Part shown: piece by piece, positions 9,319 to 17,667 of the stretch | Numbering within the stretch: the stretch's first letter is position 1 | Layout: each line of letters starts with the position of its first letter | From: Spirosoma linguale DSM 74 | Lineage (GTDB): Bacteria > Bacteroidota > Bacteroidia > Cytophagales > Spirosomataceae | Direction of reading: 5' to 3' | Assembly (NCBI GenBank): GCA_000024525.1 | Contig: CP001769.1 | Span: 3,381,001-3,445,000 of the forward strand | DNA length: 64,000 nucleotides | Translations under genes and position numbers: made by a program | Notes under the pieces: generated by a model | The model's input: the letters and a program-made list of their open reading frames with translations, nothing else | What the model was told of the DNA's origin: nothing | Databases searched by the model: none

Positions 9319-10170
9319 TTAAGCCAATTCCGGTAATGTGTTGCGGTATTTTACCTCAACCGCGTGGAGTTCGATGAGGGGCTTCATGAACTCTTCCAGA
9401 TACCGGATGTCCAGTTGGCTGGCGGCATCGCAAAGGGCTTCGGATGGGCAGGTGTGCGTTTCCACAAACAGGCCATCGACACCGGCAGCCACACCGGCGC
9501 GGGCTAATACGGGCAGATATTCCCGCGCTCCACCTTTCGCATCGGCCGATGGAATACCGTACTTCCGGATAGCGTGGGTAACGTCGAACACGACGGGGTA
9601 GTTAGTACGCGCCATGTGGTAGAAAGCGCGTGGATCAACCACCAGGTCATTGTACCCAAAGGTGAAACCACGCTCGGTCAGGATGATTTGTTCGTTGCCC
9701 GAATCTTCAATCTTTTTGACCGGGTGCTTCATGTTTTCCGGTGCCAGAAACTGCCCGTGCTTCACATTAACAACCTTACCCGTTTGGGCGGCTGCCACTA
9801 CGAGCATCGTCTGCATACACAGGTAGGCCGGAATTTGCAGCACGTCGACCACTTCGGCAGCAGGAGCGCACTGATCCGGGTAATGCACGTCGGTGAGCAG
9901 CGGAAAACCGAACTGCTCTTTTACTTTAGCCAAAATCTTGATGCCTTTCTCAAGGCCCGGACCGTTGTAGTAGTTCAGGCTGGAGCGGTTGTCCTTCTGG
10001 AACGACGACTTGTAGATGATCTTGATGCCGAGCCGTTCCTGAATTTCGCGGAGCTGCTCAGCCACCGTCATCATAATTTTTTCATCTTCAATAACGCAGG
10101 GACCGCTGATGAGAAACAACTCATCGGAACCGCATTCAATGTCGCCAACGCGAACGATTTTCTGAGACAT
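9319..10170 (-). CDS. kdsA: 3-deoxy-8-phosphooctulonate synthase (Kdo-8-P synthase)
   Basis: A 283-aa aldolase-type enzyme that condenses arabinose-5-phosphate and phosphoenolpyruvate to Kdo-8-phosphate, the first committed step of Kdo synthesis. Family signatures visible are LISGPCVIE at the N-terminus, IYKSSFQKDNRSS, LLTDVHYPDQ, and VNVKHGQFLAPENM. The Cys in SGPCVI is at the usual place for KdsA. Length is normal. The leader upstream contains one arm of the 41-bp inverted repeat. Confidence 0.96.
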   Translation of the reverse strand: MSQKIVRVGDIECGSDELFLISGPCVIEDEKIMMTVAEQLREIQERLGIKIIYKSSFQKDNRSSLNYYNGPGLEKGIKILAKVKEQFGFPLLTDVHYPDQCAPAAEVVDVLQIPAYLCMQTMLVVAAAQTGKVVNVKHGQFLAPENMKHPVKKIEDSGNEQIILTERGFTFGYNDLVVDPRAFYHMARTNYPVVFDVTHAIRKYGIPSADAKGGAREYLPVLARAGVAAGVDGLFVETHTCPSEALCDAASQLDIRYLEEFMKPLIELHAVEVKYRNTLPELA

Positions 10171-10187
10171 AAGTTGGGGGGTGTTGT

Positions 10188-10284
10188 GACACAGAGATGC
10201 ACAGAGCTAAACGGAGATACACAGAGATTTCTATCTCTTTATTATCTCTGTGTATCTCCGTTTAGCTCTGTGCATCTCTGTGTC
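10188..10284. repeat. Perfect 41-bp inverted repeat built of CTCTGTG units, between kdnB and kdsA
   Basis: Arms 10188-10228 and 10244-10284 match without a mismatch over 41 bp with a 15-nt loop. They occupy almost the entire 120-nt gap between the kdnB stop and the kdsA start. In the transcript this would form a very stable hairpin 17 nt upstream of the kdsA ATG. The arm nearest kdsA reads CTCTGTGCATCTCTGTGTC in the sense direction. Confidence 0.95.
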
Positions 10285-10290
10285 ATTTTT

Positions 10291-11388
10291 TTATAATCTT
10301 CGGAACAAGTCCTTCAGCACGTCGATGGTGATGACCTCCTGCCAGTTGTCGCCGATGGCGTGCAGCCACATGTGCGGCAGGTTGTACGACACATGTGCCA
10401 TTTGGGTGATCGTATCATCGCTCCAGTCTTTCGACAGGCCCTGCGGCAGGTCGATCTGGTGATACGCGACCATTTCTTTGAACTCGGCAACACCCTGCGG
10501 ATAATAATCCTCAAGGTAATTCATAATCAGACAATTGGCATAACAATGCCGGGTTCCCAGGATCTTCGACAGGCCGTAGCTGAGCGCGTGACAAACGCCC
10601 ACTTCGGAATACGTCAGGCTTAAACCGCCCATCATGGAAGCCACCATAAGCTTATCGTCGTTTTCGGGGGTTTGGCCCGAGTTTTCGCCCAGGTAGATCT
10701 CCCGGCAAAGCTTCATGGACTGTTCGGCAAAGGCGTGTGAATACGCGTTGTTCAGCCGCCCATTCTCCGATTCAATACAGTGAATGTACGTATCCATGCC
10801 CGTATAGAACCACCAGTTGCGCGGTACGCTGGCAATGAGTTCGGGGTCGAGTACGATCTGGTTAAAAACCGTCCATTCGCACTTCAGACCCAGTTTCTTT
10901 TCTGGACCCGTCAATACGGCCGTCATCGACACTTCCGCACCGGTACCCGAAATGGTGGGCACACCGACATGGTAAACACCCGGCTTTTTGATCAGATTAA
11001 GCCCCTGGTACAGCGTTGAGGAGCCTTCGTTGGTGAGCATCAGCGACAAGGCTTTGGCAATGTCCATGATGCTGCCGCCACCGATGCCGACTACCCCCGA
11101 CGGAAGCCCTTTCTTCGCCAGAATTTCGTCGCGAAGCTGATCGATCTGGTCGGTGGTGGGTTCGTGTTCTTCGACGCTGATGTAATACGTCAAATCTTCA
11201 GCATGGGCCGGAACCTGCCCTTCGAGGGGTTTGCCTTTGAAGTAATTGTCGACCAGAAAGACAAAATACCCTTCGTTTTCAGTCCGGACAGGTGCGATGA
11301 TTTCGTCGAGTTGCGAAAAACTCCCCCGACCAAAAACGGTCTTCTCGACCCCTTTAAAATTTTTATGCGTGGTTTGTGTTGCTACCAT
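10291..11388 (-). CDS. kdnB: 3-deoxy-alpha-D-manno-octulosonate 8-oxidase
   Basis: A 365-aa iron-containing (type III) alcohol dehydrogenase. In the Kdo8N pathway known from Shewanella, KdnB oxidises the 8-hydroxyl of Kdo to an aldehyde for transamination by KdnA. Visible are the nucleotide-binding GVVGIGGGSIMDIAKAL, PTISGTGAEVSMTAV, and metal-ligand regions GMDTYIHCIES and GVCHALSYG with GTRHCYAN. The ATG at 11388 was chosen, since the longer frame opens only with a TTG inside kdnA. The pairing with kdnA, 31 nt upstream, is what makes the substrate assignment strong. Confidence 0.9.
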   Translation of the reverse strand: MVATQTTHKNFKGVEKTVFGRGSFSQLDEIIAPVRTENEGYFVFLVDNYFKGKPLEGQVPAHAEDLTYYISVEEHEPTTDQIDQLRDEILAKKGLPSGVVGIGGGSIMDIAKALSLMLTNEGSSTLYQGLNLIKKPGVYHVGVPTISGTGAEVSMTAVLTGPEKKLGLKCEWTVFNQIVLDPELIASVPRNWWFYTGMDTYIHCIESENGRLNNAYSHAFAEQSMKLCREIYLGENSGQTPENDDKLMVASMMGGLSLTYSEVGVCHALSYGLSKILGTRHCYANCLIMNYLEDYYPQGVAEFKEMVAYHQIDLPQGLSKDWSDDTITQMAHVSYNLPHMWLHAIGDNWQEVITIDVLKDLFRRL

Positions 11389-11419
11389 TGTATCGTTAAG
11401 CCGTAGTGGCTGAAAAAGG

Positions 11420-12625
11420 TTACGCTTCAACCAGGGTTGCTTTCCGAATGGCAGCTTCGATGTTCGACGCCAGGGTTGCCACTTCTTCCGATGTCCAGGT
11501 GGCCCGAATACCGAATGAAATCAGTCGGCCGATGGTTGCCTGGGCATTGGGAATGTCGAGGTTTTTGTAGTCTTGTGGCGCGCCGAATTTTTCGATGGGC
11601 AGCGTAGAAGCCGTCCGCATTTCCTTGATATGATCCCACTGATTGATGAAGTGGTACATGTTCGTGAACCAGTAGTTGAACCCACCAATACCGGCCGCAT
11701 TCATTTCGGCGACAACCCGCTGCGCTGTTTCCGTATCGGGCAGAAGCATGTTCAGAAACGTAGCCGAATCGCCATCCGTGTCGGGAATACGGGCAAACTC
11801 GACACCGGGAATCTGTCCCAGAGCGGCCATCAACTGGCTTTTGTGGGCGTTGTTGCTCTTGATGATTTCGGGAACCCGGCGCGTTTGCACCAGGCCAACA
11901 GCCGCGTGCAGCTCGCTGATACGGTAGTTGAACCCTAAGATCGGGTGTTGCTCCATGCCCCGGTTGCTGCCAATATGGTCGTGGCCGTGGTCGGAATACG
12001 AGTCGGCATGTTTGTAGGCCACTTCATCGTTGGTTACCATGATGCCGCCTTCGCCAGCCGTTGCGATCTTGAAAAAGTCGAACGAATAGGCACCGGTTTT
12101 GCCCCAGAGACCGGTCGAAACACCTTTGTAGCTGGCACCCATGGCCTGTCCGGCATCTTCGACCAGCACAAGGTTGTGTTCATTGATGACGGCCATGATG
12201 GCGTCCATGTCGGCCATTTGACCGCACATGTGAACCAGACAAACACCTTTGGTGCGGGGGGTAATCGCCTTGCGAATCCCTTCGGCACTCAGGCAGAGTG
12301 TCTCGTCGATGTCGGCGAAAACGGGCAACGCACCGACCATCAGTACAGCCTCGATGGTAGCGATGTAGGTAAAGGGCGGCACAATGACTTCATCACCGGC
12401 ACCAATACCGGCCGCAGCCATTGCGCACAAAGCCGCCGTTGACCCGCTCGAAACGGCGTGCGCGTATTTCGCACCAACTAGTTTGGCCACTTCGGCCTCA
12501 AACTCGCGGGCTTTGTAAATATTGTTTCGTTGTGCTTCGTGATTGTACCGAAACAGGATGCCGGTCTCGAGCACATCGTTGATTTCTGTGCGCTCAGCGG
12601 CTCCGAAAAATTCCATTCCTGGCAT
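11420..12625 (-). CDS. kdnA: 8-amino-3,8-dideoxy-alpha-D-manno-octulosonate transaminase
   Basis: A 401-aa PLP-dependent aminotransferase of the DegT/DnrJ/EryC1/StrS family. It is expected to put an amino group on C8 of oxidised Kdo, giving 8-amino-Kdo, which makes lipopolysaccharide more resistant to acid and some antibiotics. The PLP lysine is K186 in SFDFFKIATAGEGG, and VEDAGQAMGA holds the Asp that contacts the cofactor. It is the promoter-proximal gene of the kdnA-kdnB-kdsA-kdsC-like-kdsB run, with a TAnnTTTG box 62 nt upstream. Confidence 0.9.
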   Translation of the reverse strand: MPGMEFFGAAERTEINDVLETGILFRYNHEAQRNNIYKAREFEAEVAKLVGAKYAHAVSSGSTAALCAMAAAGIGAGDEVIVPPFTYIATIEAVLMVGALPVFADIDETLCLSAEGIRKAITPRTKGVCLVHMCGQMADMDAIMAVINEHNLVLVEDAGQAMGASYKGVSTGLWGKTGAYSFDFFKIATAGEGGIMVTNDEVAYKHADSYSDHGHDHIGSNRGMEQHPILGFNYRISELHAAVGLVQTRRVPEIIKSNNAHKSQLMAALGQIPGVEFARIPDTDGDSATFLNMLLPDTETAQRVVAEMNAAGIGGFNYWFTNMYHFINQWDHIKEMRTASTLPIEKFGAPQDYKNLDIPNAQATIGRLISFGIRATWTSEEVATLASNIEAAIRKATLVEA

Positions 12626-12686
12626 GACGTAATCCGTTTAGAGGGTCGCCTGGAAACGTACACTTGCCCGGCGACCATTTATACGG

Positions 12687-12694
12687 CAAAAGTA
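12687..12694 (-). promoter_or_regulatory. -7 promoter box (TACTTTTG) for kdnA
   Basis: On the minus strand TACTTTTG is an exact match to the Bacteroidota TAnnTTTG box, in the 120-nt gap between the deaminase gene and kdnA. It suggests the Kdo8N genes have their own promoter. Confidence 0.6.
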
Positions 12695-12745
12695 CGGTTT
12701 TTCACCCGAGAACGAACACATGCTTTCGCGGGCACTTGCTATTCC

Positions 12746-13222
12746 TTAATAGGGTATTCGCTTTTCGAGTGCCACCCATTCCTTAAAAACAGCCTCGGCT
12801 TCGTCGCGCAGGAGCTGGTGCATGGGGATGTGCCGGTGCTCGTGCGGCTTGTCGATTTCTTCGTAAATAAACTGATCATCAAAACCAACACTGGCCGCGT
12901 CGGCATGTTGAGCAGCATAGACAACGCGGCTCGGGCGTGCCCAGTAAATGGCCCCCAGACACATTGGGCAGGGCTCGCAGGAAGCGTAAAGCGTACAGCC
13001 ATCCAGTTGAAACGTACCCAGATTCCGGCAGGCATCGCGAATGGCCACCACTTCGGCATGGGCCGTTGGGTCGTTGGTCGAGGTGACCATATTAAAGCCC
13101 TTCCCAACAATTTGTCCATCGCGAACAATGACAGAACCAAACGGCCCGCCCTGATCGGTCGTCATTCCTTCGCGGGCCAGTTGAATGGCTTCCCGCAGAA
13201 AAACTTCATCCTGATTTGTCAT
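12746..13222 (-). CDS. guaD: Nucleoside deaminase, probable guanine deaminase
   Basis: A 158-aa cytidine-deaminase-fold zinc enzyme, probably converting guanine to xanthine. The zinc site is DPTAHAEVVAIRDAC (His ligand and catalytic Glu) and SCEPCPMCLGAIYWA (two Cys ligands). The C-terminal stretch with DAASVGFDDQFIYEEIDKP resembles Bacillus GuaD rather than the tRNA deaminase TadA. Its ATG follows the stop of the upstream nucleotidyltransferase gene after 2 nt, so the two are cotranscribed. Confidence 0.85.
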   Translation of the reverse strand: MTNQDEVFLREAIQLAREGMTTDQGGPFGSVIVRDGQIVGKGFNMVTSTNDPTAHAEVVAIRDACRNLGTFQLDGCTLYASCEPCPMCLGAIYWARPSRVVYAAQHADAASVGFDDQFIYEEIDKPHEHRHIPMHQLLRDEAEAVFKEWVALEKRIPY

Positions 13223-13224
13223 AA

Positions 13225-14016
13225 TTATTGATGAATAGTGGTCAGATACTCTGTAACGATTGTTTGTGCTTTTCGATTTTTAATTAACGTAACCGGTGCC
13301 AGTTTATCCCGTAAATCGGCATACAGGTTCATGGCTTCGGTAAGGCTTTGGCACAAACTTGCCCGGTTCGGGCTGGCAACGGTTTTTTGCAGCCGCTCCA
13401 AATCACCTGACCTAAATGTCGTTTCGGCCCGCCGAACTCCTCTTGGCAGTCCGTTGTGGTTGAGATGCAGCAGCGGCCCCAGCACCATGTTGCGAATAAA
13501 CGACAAAAAATCCATCGCTTCGAAAAACTCGCCACGGCCAATTTTAAGCGCGGCATAGTGCATCCAGACCCAGAAGCGATCTTCCGTCCATTGAAAATCG
13601 AATGGAGGATAAACGGCCACCGACTTTTCCAGAATCGACGTTAGCAACTGATCGCGCTCCCATAGAATGACCGGATTCTCCACCCGCTCGTAAAACTCGT
13701 CAGGCGTCAGAAACTTAATATCCACATGCAACAGGGGCGATTCATACAAGGCAATCAGCAGGCGCGGCTCCCCCACGTGGTCGCCCCGGAACGACGCCAG
13801 TAACGGGCCAAACCGGGACGCATACACCTGCATCTGTTCGGTGTCGGGTGCCACTTTCCGACTGAGGACTAACACCAGGTCCAGGTCGGAGTACGCATCC
13901 AGCTCACCCGATGCCCACGAACCACCCGCTGCCAGACCAATGGCTTCCGGGTCCTGGCAGCATACGTTAATGGCCGAGTCGATAAATGGTTGAAAAGGCG
14001 ATAAATGAGCTATCAT
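13225..14016 (-). CDS. Nucleotidyltransferase-domain protein of unknown substrate
   Basis: A 263-aa protein whose N-terminus carries a pol-beta-type nucleotidyltransferase core: AAGGSWASGELDAYSDLDLVLVL, with the Gly-Ser pair and the DxD metal-binding aspartates. A third acidic position is likely in LLHVDIKFL. The C-terminal half is helical, as in aminoglycoside or lincosamide nucleotidyltransferases, but I see no signature that assigns a substrate. The start is the ATG at 14016. It heads a two-gene unit with guaD. Confidence 0.75.
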   Translation of the reverse strand: MIAHLSPFQPFIDSAINVCCQDPEAIGLAAGGSWASGELDAYSDLDLVLVLSRKVAPDTEQMQVYASRFGPLLASFRGDHVGEPRLLIALYESPLLHVDIKFLTPDEFYERVENPVILWERDQLLTSILEKSVAVYPPFDFQWTEDRFWVWMHYAALKIGRGEFFEAMDFLSFIRNMVLGPLLHLNHNGLPRGVRRAETTFRSGDLERLQKTVASPNRASLCQSLTEAMNLYADLRDKLAPVTLIKNRKAQTIVTEYLTTIHQ

Positions 14017-14079
14017 AGGCCGATTGCGATTCGTAAATTATCGCATAACAGCCCCTGATTTTCTTTAGTTCGGCCAGCT

Positions 14080-14688
14080 CTACCGAATGGGAAGCACTAC
14101 GCCGACTCCATCGGGGGTAGCCGAGAGAAGCAATCGTTCCTGTTTGTCGCCCCGGCTTTTAAAAATGAAGTAGTTGACCAGATCGAACGCGAACAGAAAC
14201 CCGCCCTGAAACATAATTGACTTACCGTAACCCCGCAGTTGGTCGGCCTTGTCGGGCTGATTGGTGCCCCGCTCCCGGAGGTAGGCCCCACCCACTACAT
14301 AAGCGACGTCGAGCCCGGTGTTAAGCAGCAGAATTTTCTTCATATTCTCGTGCTGTTTCACGGCGTCGGCCAGTGTTTCTGAACCGGCCAGCGTTTTGCG
14401 TGAACCCAGCAGCCCGGCCCCGGCAATGCCGAGGTTGACCAGATTCCAGTACACGTTCATTTTATGAAAATACTTCGTCTCGCCTGATGTTTGTCCGGCA
14501 GCTACGGCCCCGATGGCAATGTTAGCCAATGCGTAGCTACCCAGAGTAAGCCCGAGGGTTTTCTGATGCCGGATGCGTTGTTCGGTGAAGCTTTGCAATT
14601 CGGGCGAGGGCGTTACGCGCTGGGCTGAGGCTCCTTCGCTTAAGAGAATGGAACCGGCTGCCAGCAGTAGTTTATTGATTTTTGTCAC
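14080..14688 (-). CDS. Hypothetical membrane protein with signal sequence (GTG start)
   Basis: About 202 aa. I do not recognise its family with confidence. After the GTG at 14688 comes a signal-like segment (KINKLLLAAGSILLSEGASAQ), then a charged stretch and several hydrophobic segments (ALANIAIGAVAAG, LVNLGIAGAGLLG, ILLLNTGLDVAYVVGG, FLFAFDLVNYFIF), so it is probably an integral membrane protein. The frame also opens at a GTG at 14718, but that lies inside the CTCTGTG element, and no ATG precedes the signal segment. Its function cannot be inferred from the neighbours. Confidence 0.65.
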   Translation of the reverse strand: MTKINKLLLAAGSILLSEGASAQRVTPSPELQSFTEQRIRHQKTLGLTLGSYALANIAIGAVAAGQTSGETKYFHKMNVYWNLVNLGIAGAGLLGSRKTLAGSETLADAVKQHENMKKILLLNTGLDVAYVVGGAYLRERGTNQPDKADQLRGYGKSIMFQGGFLFAFDLVNYFIFKSRGDKQERLLLSATPDGVGVVLPIR

Positions 14689-14722
14689 AGAGATTCTCGG
14701 AGAAACACAGAGATGCACGGAG
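14685..14722 (-). repeat. CTCTGTG-type leader element before the membrane-protein gene
   Basis: On the minus strand this reads CTCCGTGCATCTCTGTGTTT followed by CTCCGAGAATCTCTGTGA. It overlaps the start codon of the downstream gene and is the same motif class as the elements before kdsB, kdsA and the 52536 gene. Confidence 0.65.
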
Positions 14723-14756
14723 TTTTTTTCTTAAATCAATACCTATAAGCAATAAG

Positions 14757-15329
14757 TTAACTGCGTTGTTTCAAGGCTGCTCTGGCTTCGGGATCATTGA
14801 CGTTCGTTAGCTCGCGCCGATCCGGCACAGGGATGATCTGCACGTCATTCTGCCGGAGGAGCTGCCGGGGCGAAACGGCACCCTGAGCAAACGCCCGCTG
14901 GATAATAGGCCCGAAAGCCGACTCGTAAATGCCCAGCAACGGTTCGGGCAGTTGCCCATCCGAATCGTAAAAAACGGTCGCCATTTTATCCGGTGCGCGA
15001 TTCGCCAGCAGGGCGTCGATGGACAAGGTTGTCAGCAATGGCATGTCGCAGGCCACCACCAGCCAGGACGCCGACGGGTCGGTTTGAAAGGCCGACAATA
15101 TGCCATTCAATGGACTGACCAAATCGTACACATCAATAATTATCGGCTGATTTGCTCCCGCAAGATCCCGCGCCTGTTCGGCATTGACCGACCAGAAGAC
15201 TGTTTCGCAATAGGGCTTGAGCAACTCAGTCAGGTATTCGCGCTGGGGTTTGCCGTGGTAATTCAGCAAGGACTTATCCTTCCCCATTCGGGTACTTCGA
15301 CCGCCGGTCAGGATGAGTCCGTTAATCAC
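14757..15329 (-). CDS. mobA: Molybdenum cofactor guanylyltransferase
   Basis: A 190-aa cytoplasmic enzyme that transfers GMP from GTP to molybdopterin to make the guanine dinucleotide form of the cofactor. It has the MobA signature GLILTGGRSTRMGKDKSLL, SPLNGILSAFQ, VVACDMPLL and TNVNDPE near the C-terminus. The start is GTG at 15329 and overlaps the moaC stop by 8 nt, indicating translational coupling. Together with moaC and the nearby moeA it points to a working molybdoenzyme, though none is in the window. Confidence 0.93.
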   Translation of the reverse strand: MINGLILTGGRSTRMGKDKSLLNYHGKPQREYLTELLKPYCETVFWSVNAEQARDLAGANQPIIIDVYDLVSPLNGILSAFQTDPSASWLVVACDMPLLTTLSIDALLANRAPDKMATVFYDSDGQLPEPLLGIYESAFGPIIQRAFAQGAVSPRQLLRQNDVQIIPVPDRRELTNVNDPEARAALKQRS

Positions 15330-15795
15330 GGCGAAAGTCCCGTTTACCGCCCGTTTTCTCCATAAGCTTGGTTTCTTTGATAACGATGTCGTGCGAAAAG
15401 GCTTTGCACATGTCGTAAATCGTCAAGGCCGCTACCGATGCACCAACCAGGGCTTCCATCTCCACACCCGTTTTTCCTTCTGTCGATACCAGACAACTGA
15501 CAATGGCGTCGTCGCCATCGGTGGTAATGGTAATCTGACAATTATCCAGCCCAAGCGAATGGCAGAGGGGAATTAGATCGTCGGTGCGTTTGGCGGCCAT
15601 GGTTCCGGCAATGATGGCCGTTTGAAAGACAGGGCCTTTTTTGGTAGCAATATCGGCCCCACTGAGGTGCTGCATAATGTCGGGGCCAAGCGTAACGATT
15701 GCCTGAGCGCGGGCCGTACGGCGGGTAACCGTCTTGGCACCCACATCAACCATGGCCGGGTTGCCGTCCGCATTGAGGTGCGTAAATGAGTTCAT
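15322..15795 (-). CDS. moaC: Cyclic pyranopterin monophosphate synthase
   Basis: A 157-aa enzyme that makes cyclic pyranopterin monophosphate, an early step of molybdenum cofactor synthesis. Characteristic segments are MVDVGAKTVTRRTARA, GTMAAKRTDDLIPLCHSL, GKTGVEMEALVGAS, IYDMCKAF and KLMEKTGGKRDF. The ATG at 15795 was chosen. The longer frame opens with a TTG at 15819 that falls inside the promoter box. First gene of the moaC-mobA pair. Confidence 0.95.
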   Translation of the reverse strand: MNSFTHLNADGNPAMVDVGAKTVTRRTARAQAIVTLGPDIMQHLSGADIATKKGPVFQTAIIAGTMAAKRTDDLIPLCHSLGLDNCQITITTDGDDAIVSCLVSTEGKTGVEMEALVGASVAALTIYDMCKAFSHDIVIKETKLMEKTGGKRDFRRD

Positions 15796-15816
15796 AGCTT
15801 TTTGGGAACAGATATA

Positions 15817-15824
15817 CAAAGGTA
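15817..15824 (-). promoter_or_regulatory. -7 promoter box (TACCTTTG) for moaC-mobA
   Basis: An exact TAnnTTTG match on the minus strand, 21 nt upstream of the moaC ATG at 15795. It rules out the upstream TTG as a start. Confidence 0.65.
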
Positions 15825-16002
15825 AACGCTCCTGTTCAGGATTGCTTCGTTGCAGCCAAACAGCCTGTTAAATAGTTCGTTTGCCAACTGCTGGCATTCC
15901 GCTCGTTATCCGGCCTTTACCTCACTAGTTTATAACCTACAGCCGGGTTCATTGTAGTACAGGATAACAAAGCCATAGTACAATTATATCATCCTTTACT
16001 CA

Positions 16003-16722
16003 ATGAAAAACAGTTTCATGAACAACCTAAAAACACCTCTGGAGCACAGTACTCCCAGGCGTGCATTTCTGCGCACAGCCACCGCTGCGGCCGTTACGGG
16101 TGGGCTCCTGACGGCCTGTTCGACGGCTACCCCCGACATTAGTCCGAATGGCGGACGAGCAGCGGGCGATGTCATTACGCTACCCGGCGGTGACCTGGGT
16201 ATTCTCAATTATGCCTTCGTGCTGGAGCAGATCGAATCCCGTTTCTATGAGTTAGTACTGGCGAATCCCTATTCGGGCATGACCGCCATGGAAATGCAGT
16301 TGTTTCAGGATTTACGCAATCATGAAGTAACGCACCGGGCGTTTTACCGGGCCGCTTTAGGTAGTGCCGGTATTCCCGATCTAACCCTGAATTTCAGCGA
16401 CATCAATTTCAAGGAGCGTACGGATGTATTGGAGGCCTCCCGGAAATTTGCCGAAATCGGAACGGCGGCTTACAACGGCGGAGGCAAGTACCTAACCGAC
16501 CCCGAAAACCTGGCAGTGGCGGGTAAGATCGTTTCGGTAGAAGCCCGGCACGTGTCGATCATCCGCGAGATTGAGTACATGAATCAATCCGCTTTCTCTG
16601 GCGACAATATCGTCATCGAGGGCCTCTTCATTAAACTCGAACCGGCTGAGGTAGTCCCGATTGCTCAAAAATATGTCCTTGAAATTATTGATGCTCACAA
16701 CCTGCCGTCAGTCGCAGCCTAA
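16003..16722 (+). CDS. Exported ferritin-like domain lipoprotein
   Basis: A 239-aa protein with a twin-arginine type leader (TPRRAFLRTA, R19 and R20) followed by a lipobox-like LLTAC (C39), so it is probably a lipoprotein exported folded by Tat. The rest matches the ferritin-like fold seen in Ferritin_2 proteins: EQIESRFYELVL, LRNHEVTHRAFYRAAL and VSVEARHVSIIREIEYM supply the Glu and His residues of a di-metal site. The substrate is unknown. It is followed after 15 nt by a second ferritin-like gene. Confidence 0.82.
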   Translation: MKNSFMNNLKTPLEHSTPRRAFLRTATAAAVTGGLLTACSTATPDISPNGGRAAGDVITLPGGDLGILNYAFVLEQIESRFYELVLANPYSGMTAMEMQLFQDLRNHEVTHRAFYRAALGSAGIPDLTLNFSDINFKERTDVLEASRKFAEIGTAAYNGGGKYLTDPENLAVAGKIVSVEARHVSIIREIEYMNQSAFSGDNIVIEGLFIKLEPAEVVPIAQKYVLEIIDAHNLPSVAA

Positions 16723-16737
16723 CCCGTTTGACCAGTT

Positions 16738-17538
16738 ATGAATCTACAATCCATTTTTACTGAACTTCAACAGGTTGACGGCGAATTTTTCGACCGGCTG
16801 GAGCACGTATCCCGGCGGGGCCTGTTCAGCAGCCTGACCCGTAAAACGGTGGCCGTAGCGGCTCCGGCAATCATGGCTTCGGCCTTAACGAACGCCTACG
16901 GACAAAGTAGTCAGTTACCACAAAACGTAGTGGATGTGCTGAACTTTGCCCTCTTACTCGAATACCTTGAATCGGACTTTTACGAAATCGGCACCAACAC
17001 GCCCGGACTGATTCCCGACCAGCATAAACTGGCGTTCGAATACATCAGGCGGCATGAAGAATTACATGTCAAGCTGCTCAAAAAAGTATTGGGCGATAAG
17101 GCGATCCCCAAACCCGCTTTCGATTATTCGGCCAAGGGAAACTTCCCCGATACATTTTCCAATTTTCAGACCTTTGCGGCCGTTTCCCAGGCGTTTGAAG
17201 ACACGGGCGTTCGAGCCTATAAAGGACAGGCCCCGAATCTGATGAACGACAAGCCGATTCTGGAAACAGCCCTTCAGATTCATGCTACCGAAGCGACACA
17301 CGCGGCCCGCATCCGCTACCTGCGCGGCCAGAAAGGCTGGATACCACTAGCCAGCTCGTCGGGGTTACCACAGGCAGCCGCAGCCGTTTACGCGGGCGAA
17401 GACAATGTCGTACAAAAGGGAATCAACCTCGCCAGTTTATTAAATGGGCAGGTACCGCTGGAAGGCATCACCGAAGCTTTCGATGAGCCGCTAACCCGCG
17501 AACAGGTGACCGCCATTGTGTCGCCATTCCTGGCGTAA
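16738..17538 (+). CDS. Exported ferritin-like domain protein
   Basis: A 266-aa partner of the preceding gene. An N-terminal extension of about 25 residues precedes a twin-arginine stretch (VSRRGLFSSL, R26 and R27) and a hydrophobic segment ending at NAYGQ. The ferritin-like core has LLEYLESDFYEIG, IRRHEELHVKLLKKVLG and IHATEATHAARIRYLRG as metal-ligand helices. The C-terminal ~60 residues (ITEAFDEPLTREQVTAIVSPF) resemble tails found in Bacteroidota members of this family. The two genes form one transcription unit, perhaps making a heteromeric envelope metalloprotein. Confidence 0.82.
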   Translation: MNLQSIFTELQQVDGEFFDRLEHVSRRGLFSSLTRKTVAVAAPAIMASALTNAYGQSSQLPQNVVDVLNFALLLEYLESDFYEIGTNTPGLIPDQHKLAFEYIRRHEELHVKLLKKVLGDKAIPKPAFDYSAKGNFPDTFSNFQTFAAVSQAFEDTGVRAYKGQAPNLMNDKPILETALQIHATEATHAARIRYLRGQKGWIPLASSSGLPQAAAAVYAGEDNVVQKGINLASLLNGQVPLEGITEAFDEPLTREQVTAIVSPFLA

Positions 17539-17667
17539 CGTGCGTAAACTATATTTTTCAACTGAAGCCGTCGGTCATTTAAACGATGTACCGACGGCTT
17601 CATTCGTTGTCTAGTCGTCAGGTTAAGATTTTGGTGTGATCAACTAGGTTGCCTCGTGCCCCCGTTG

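Noticed and set aside
10188..10284. CRISPR-like array because of repeated CACAGAG units
   Set aside because: The units form one perfect inverted pair and are not direct repeats separated by unique spacers; no cas gene is present.
9574..10296. A 240-codon plus-strand frame opposite kdsA, and similar frames opposite kdnA (11945-12442), guaD (12530-13231) and the MFP/RND junction (30500-31318)
   Set aside because: Each lies opposite an identified gene with strong family motifs and shows no motif or signal of its own. Long antisense frames are common in GC-balanced coding DNA.
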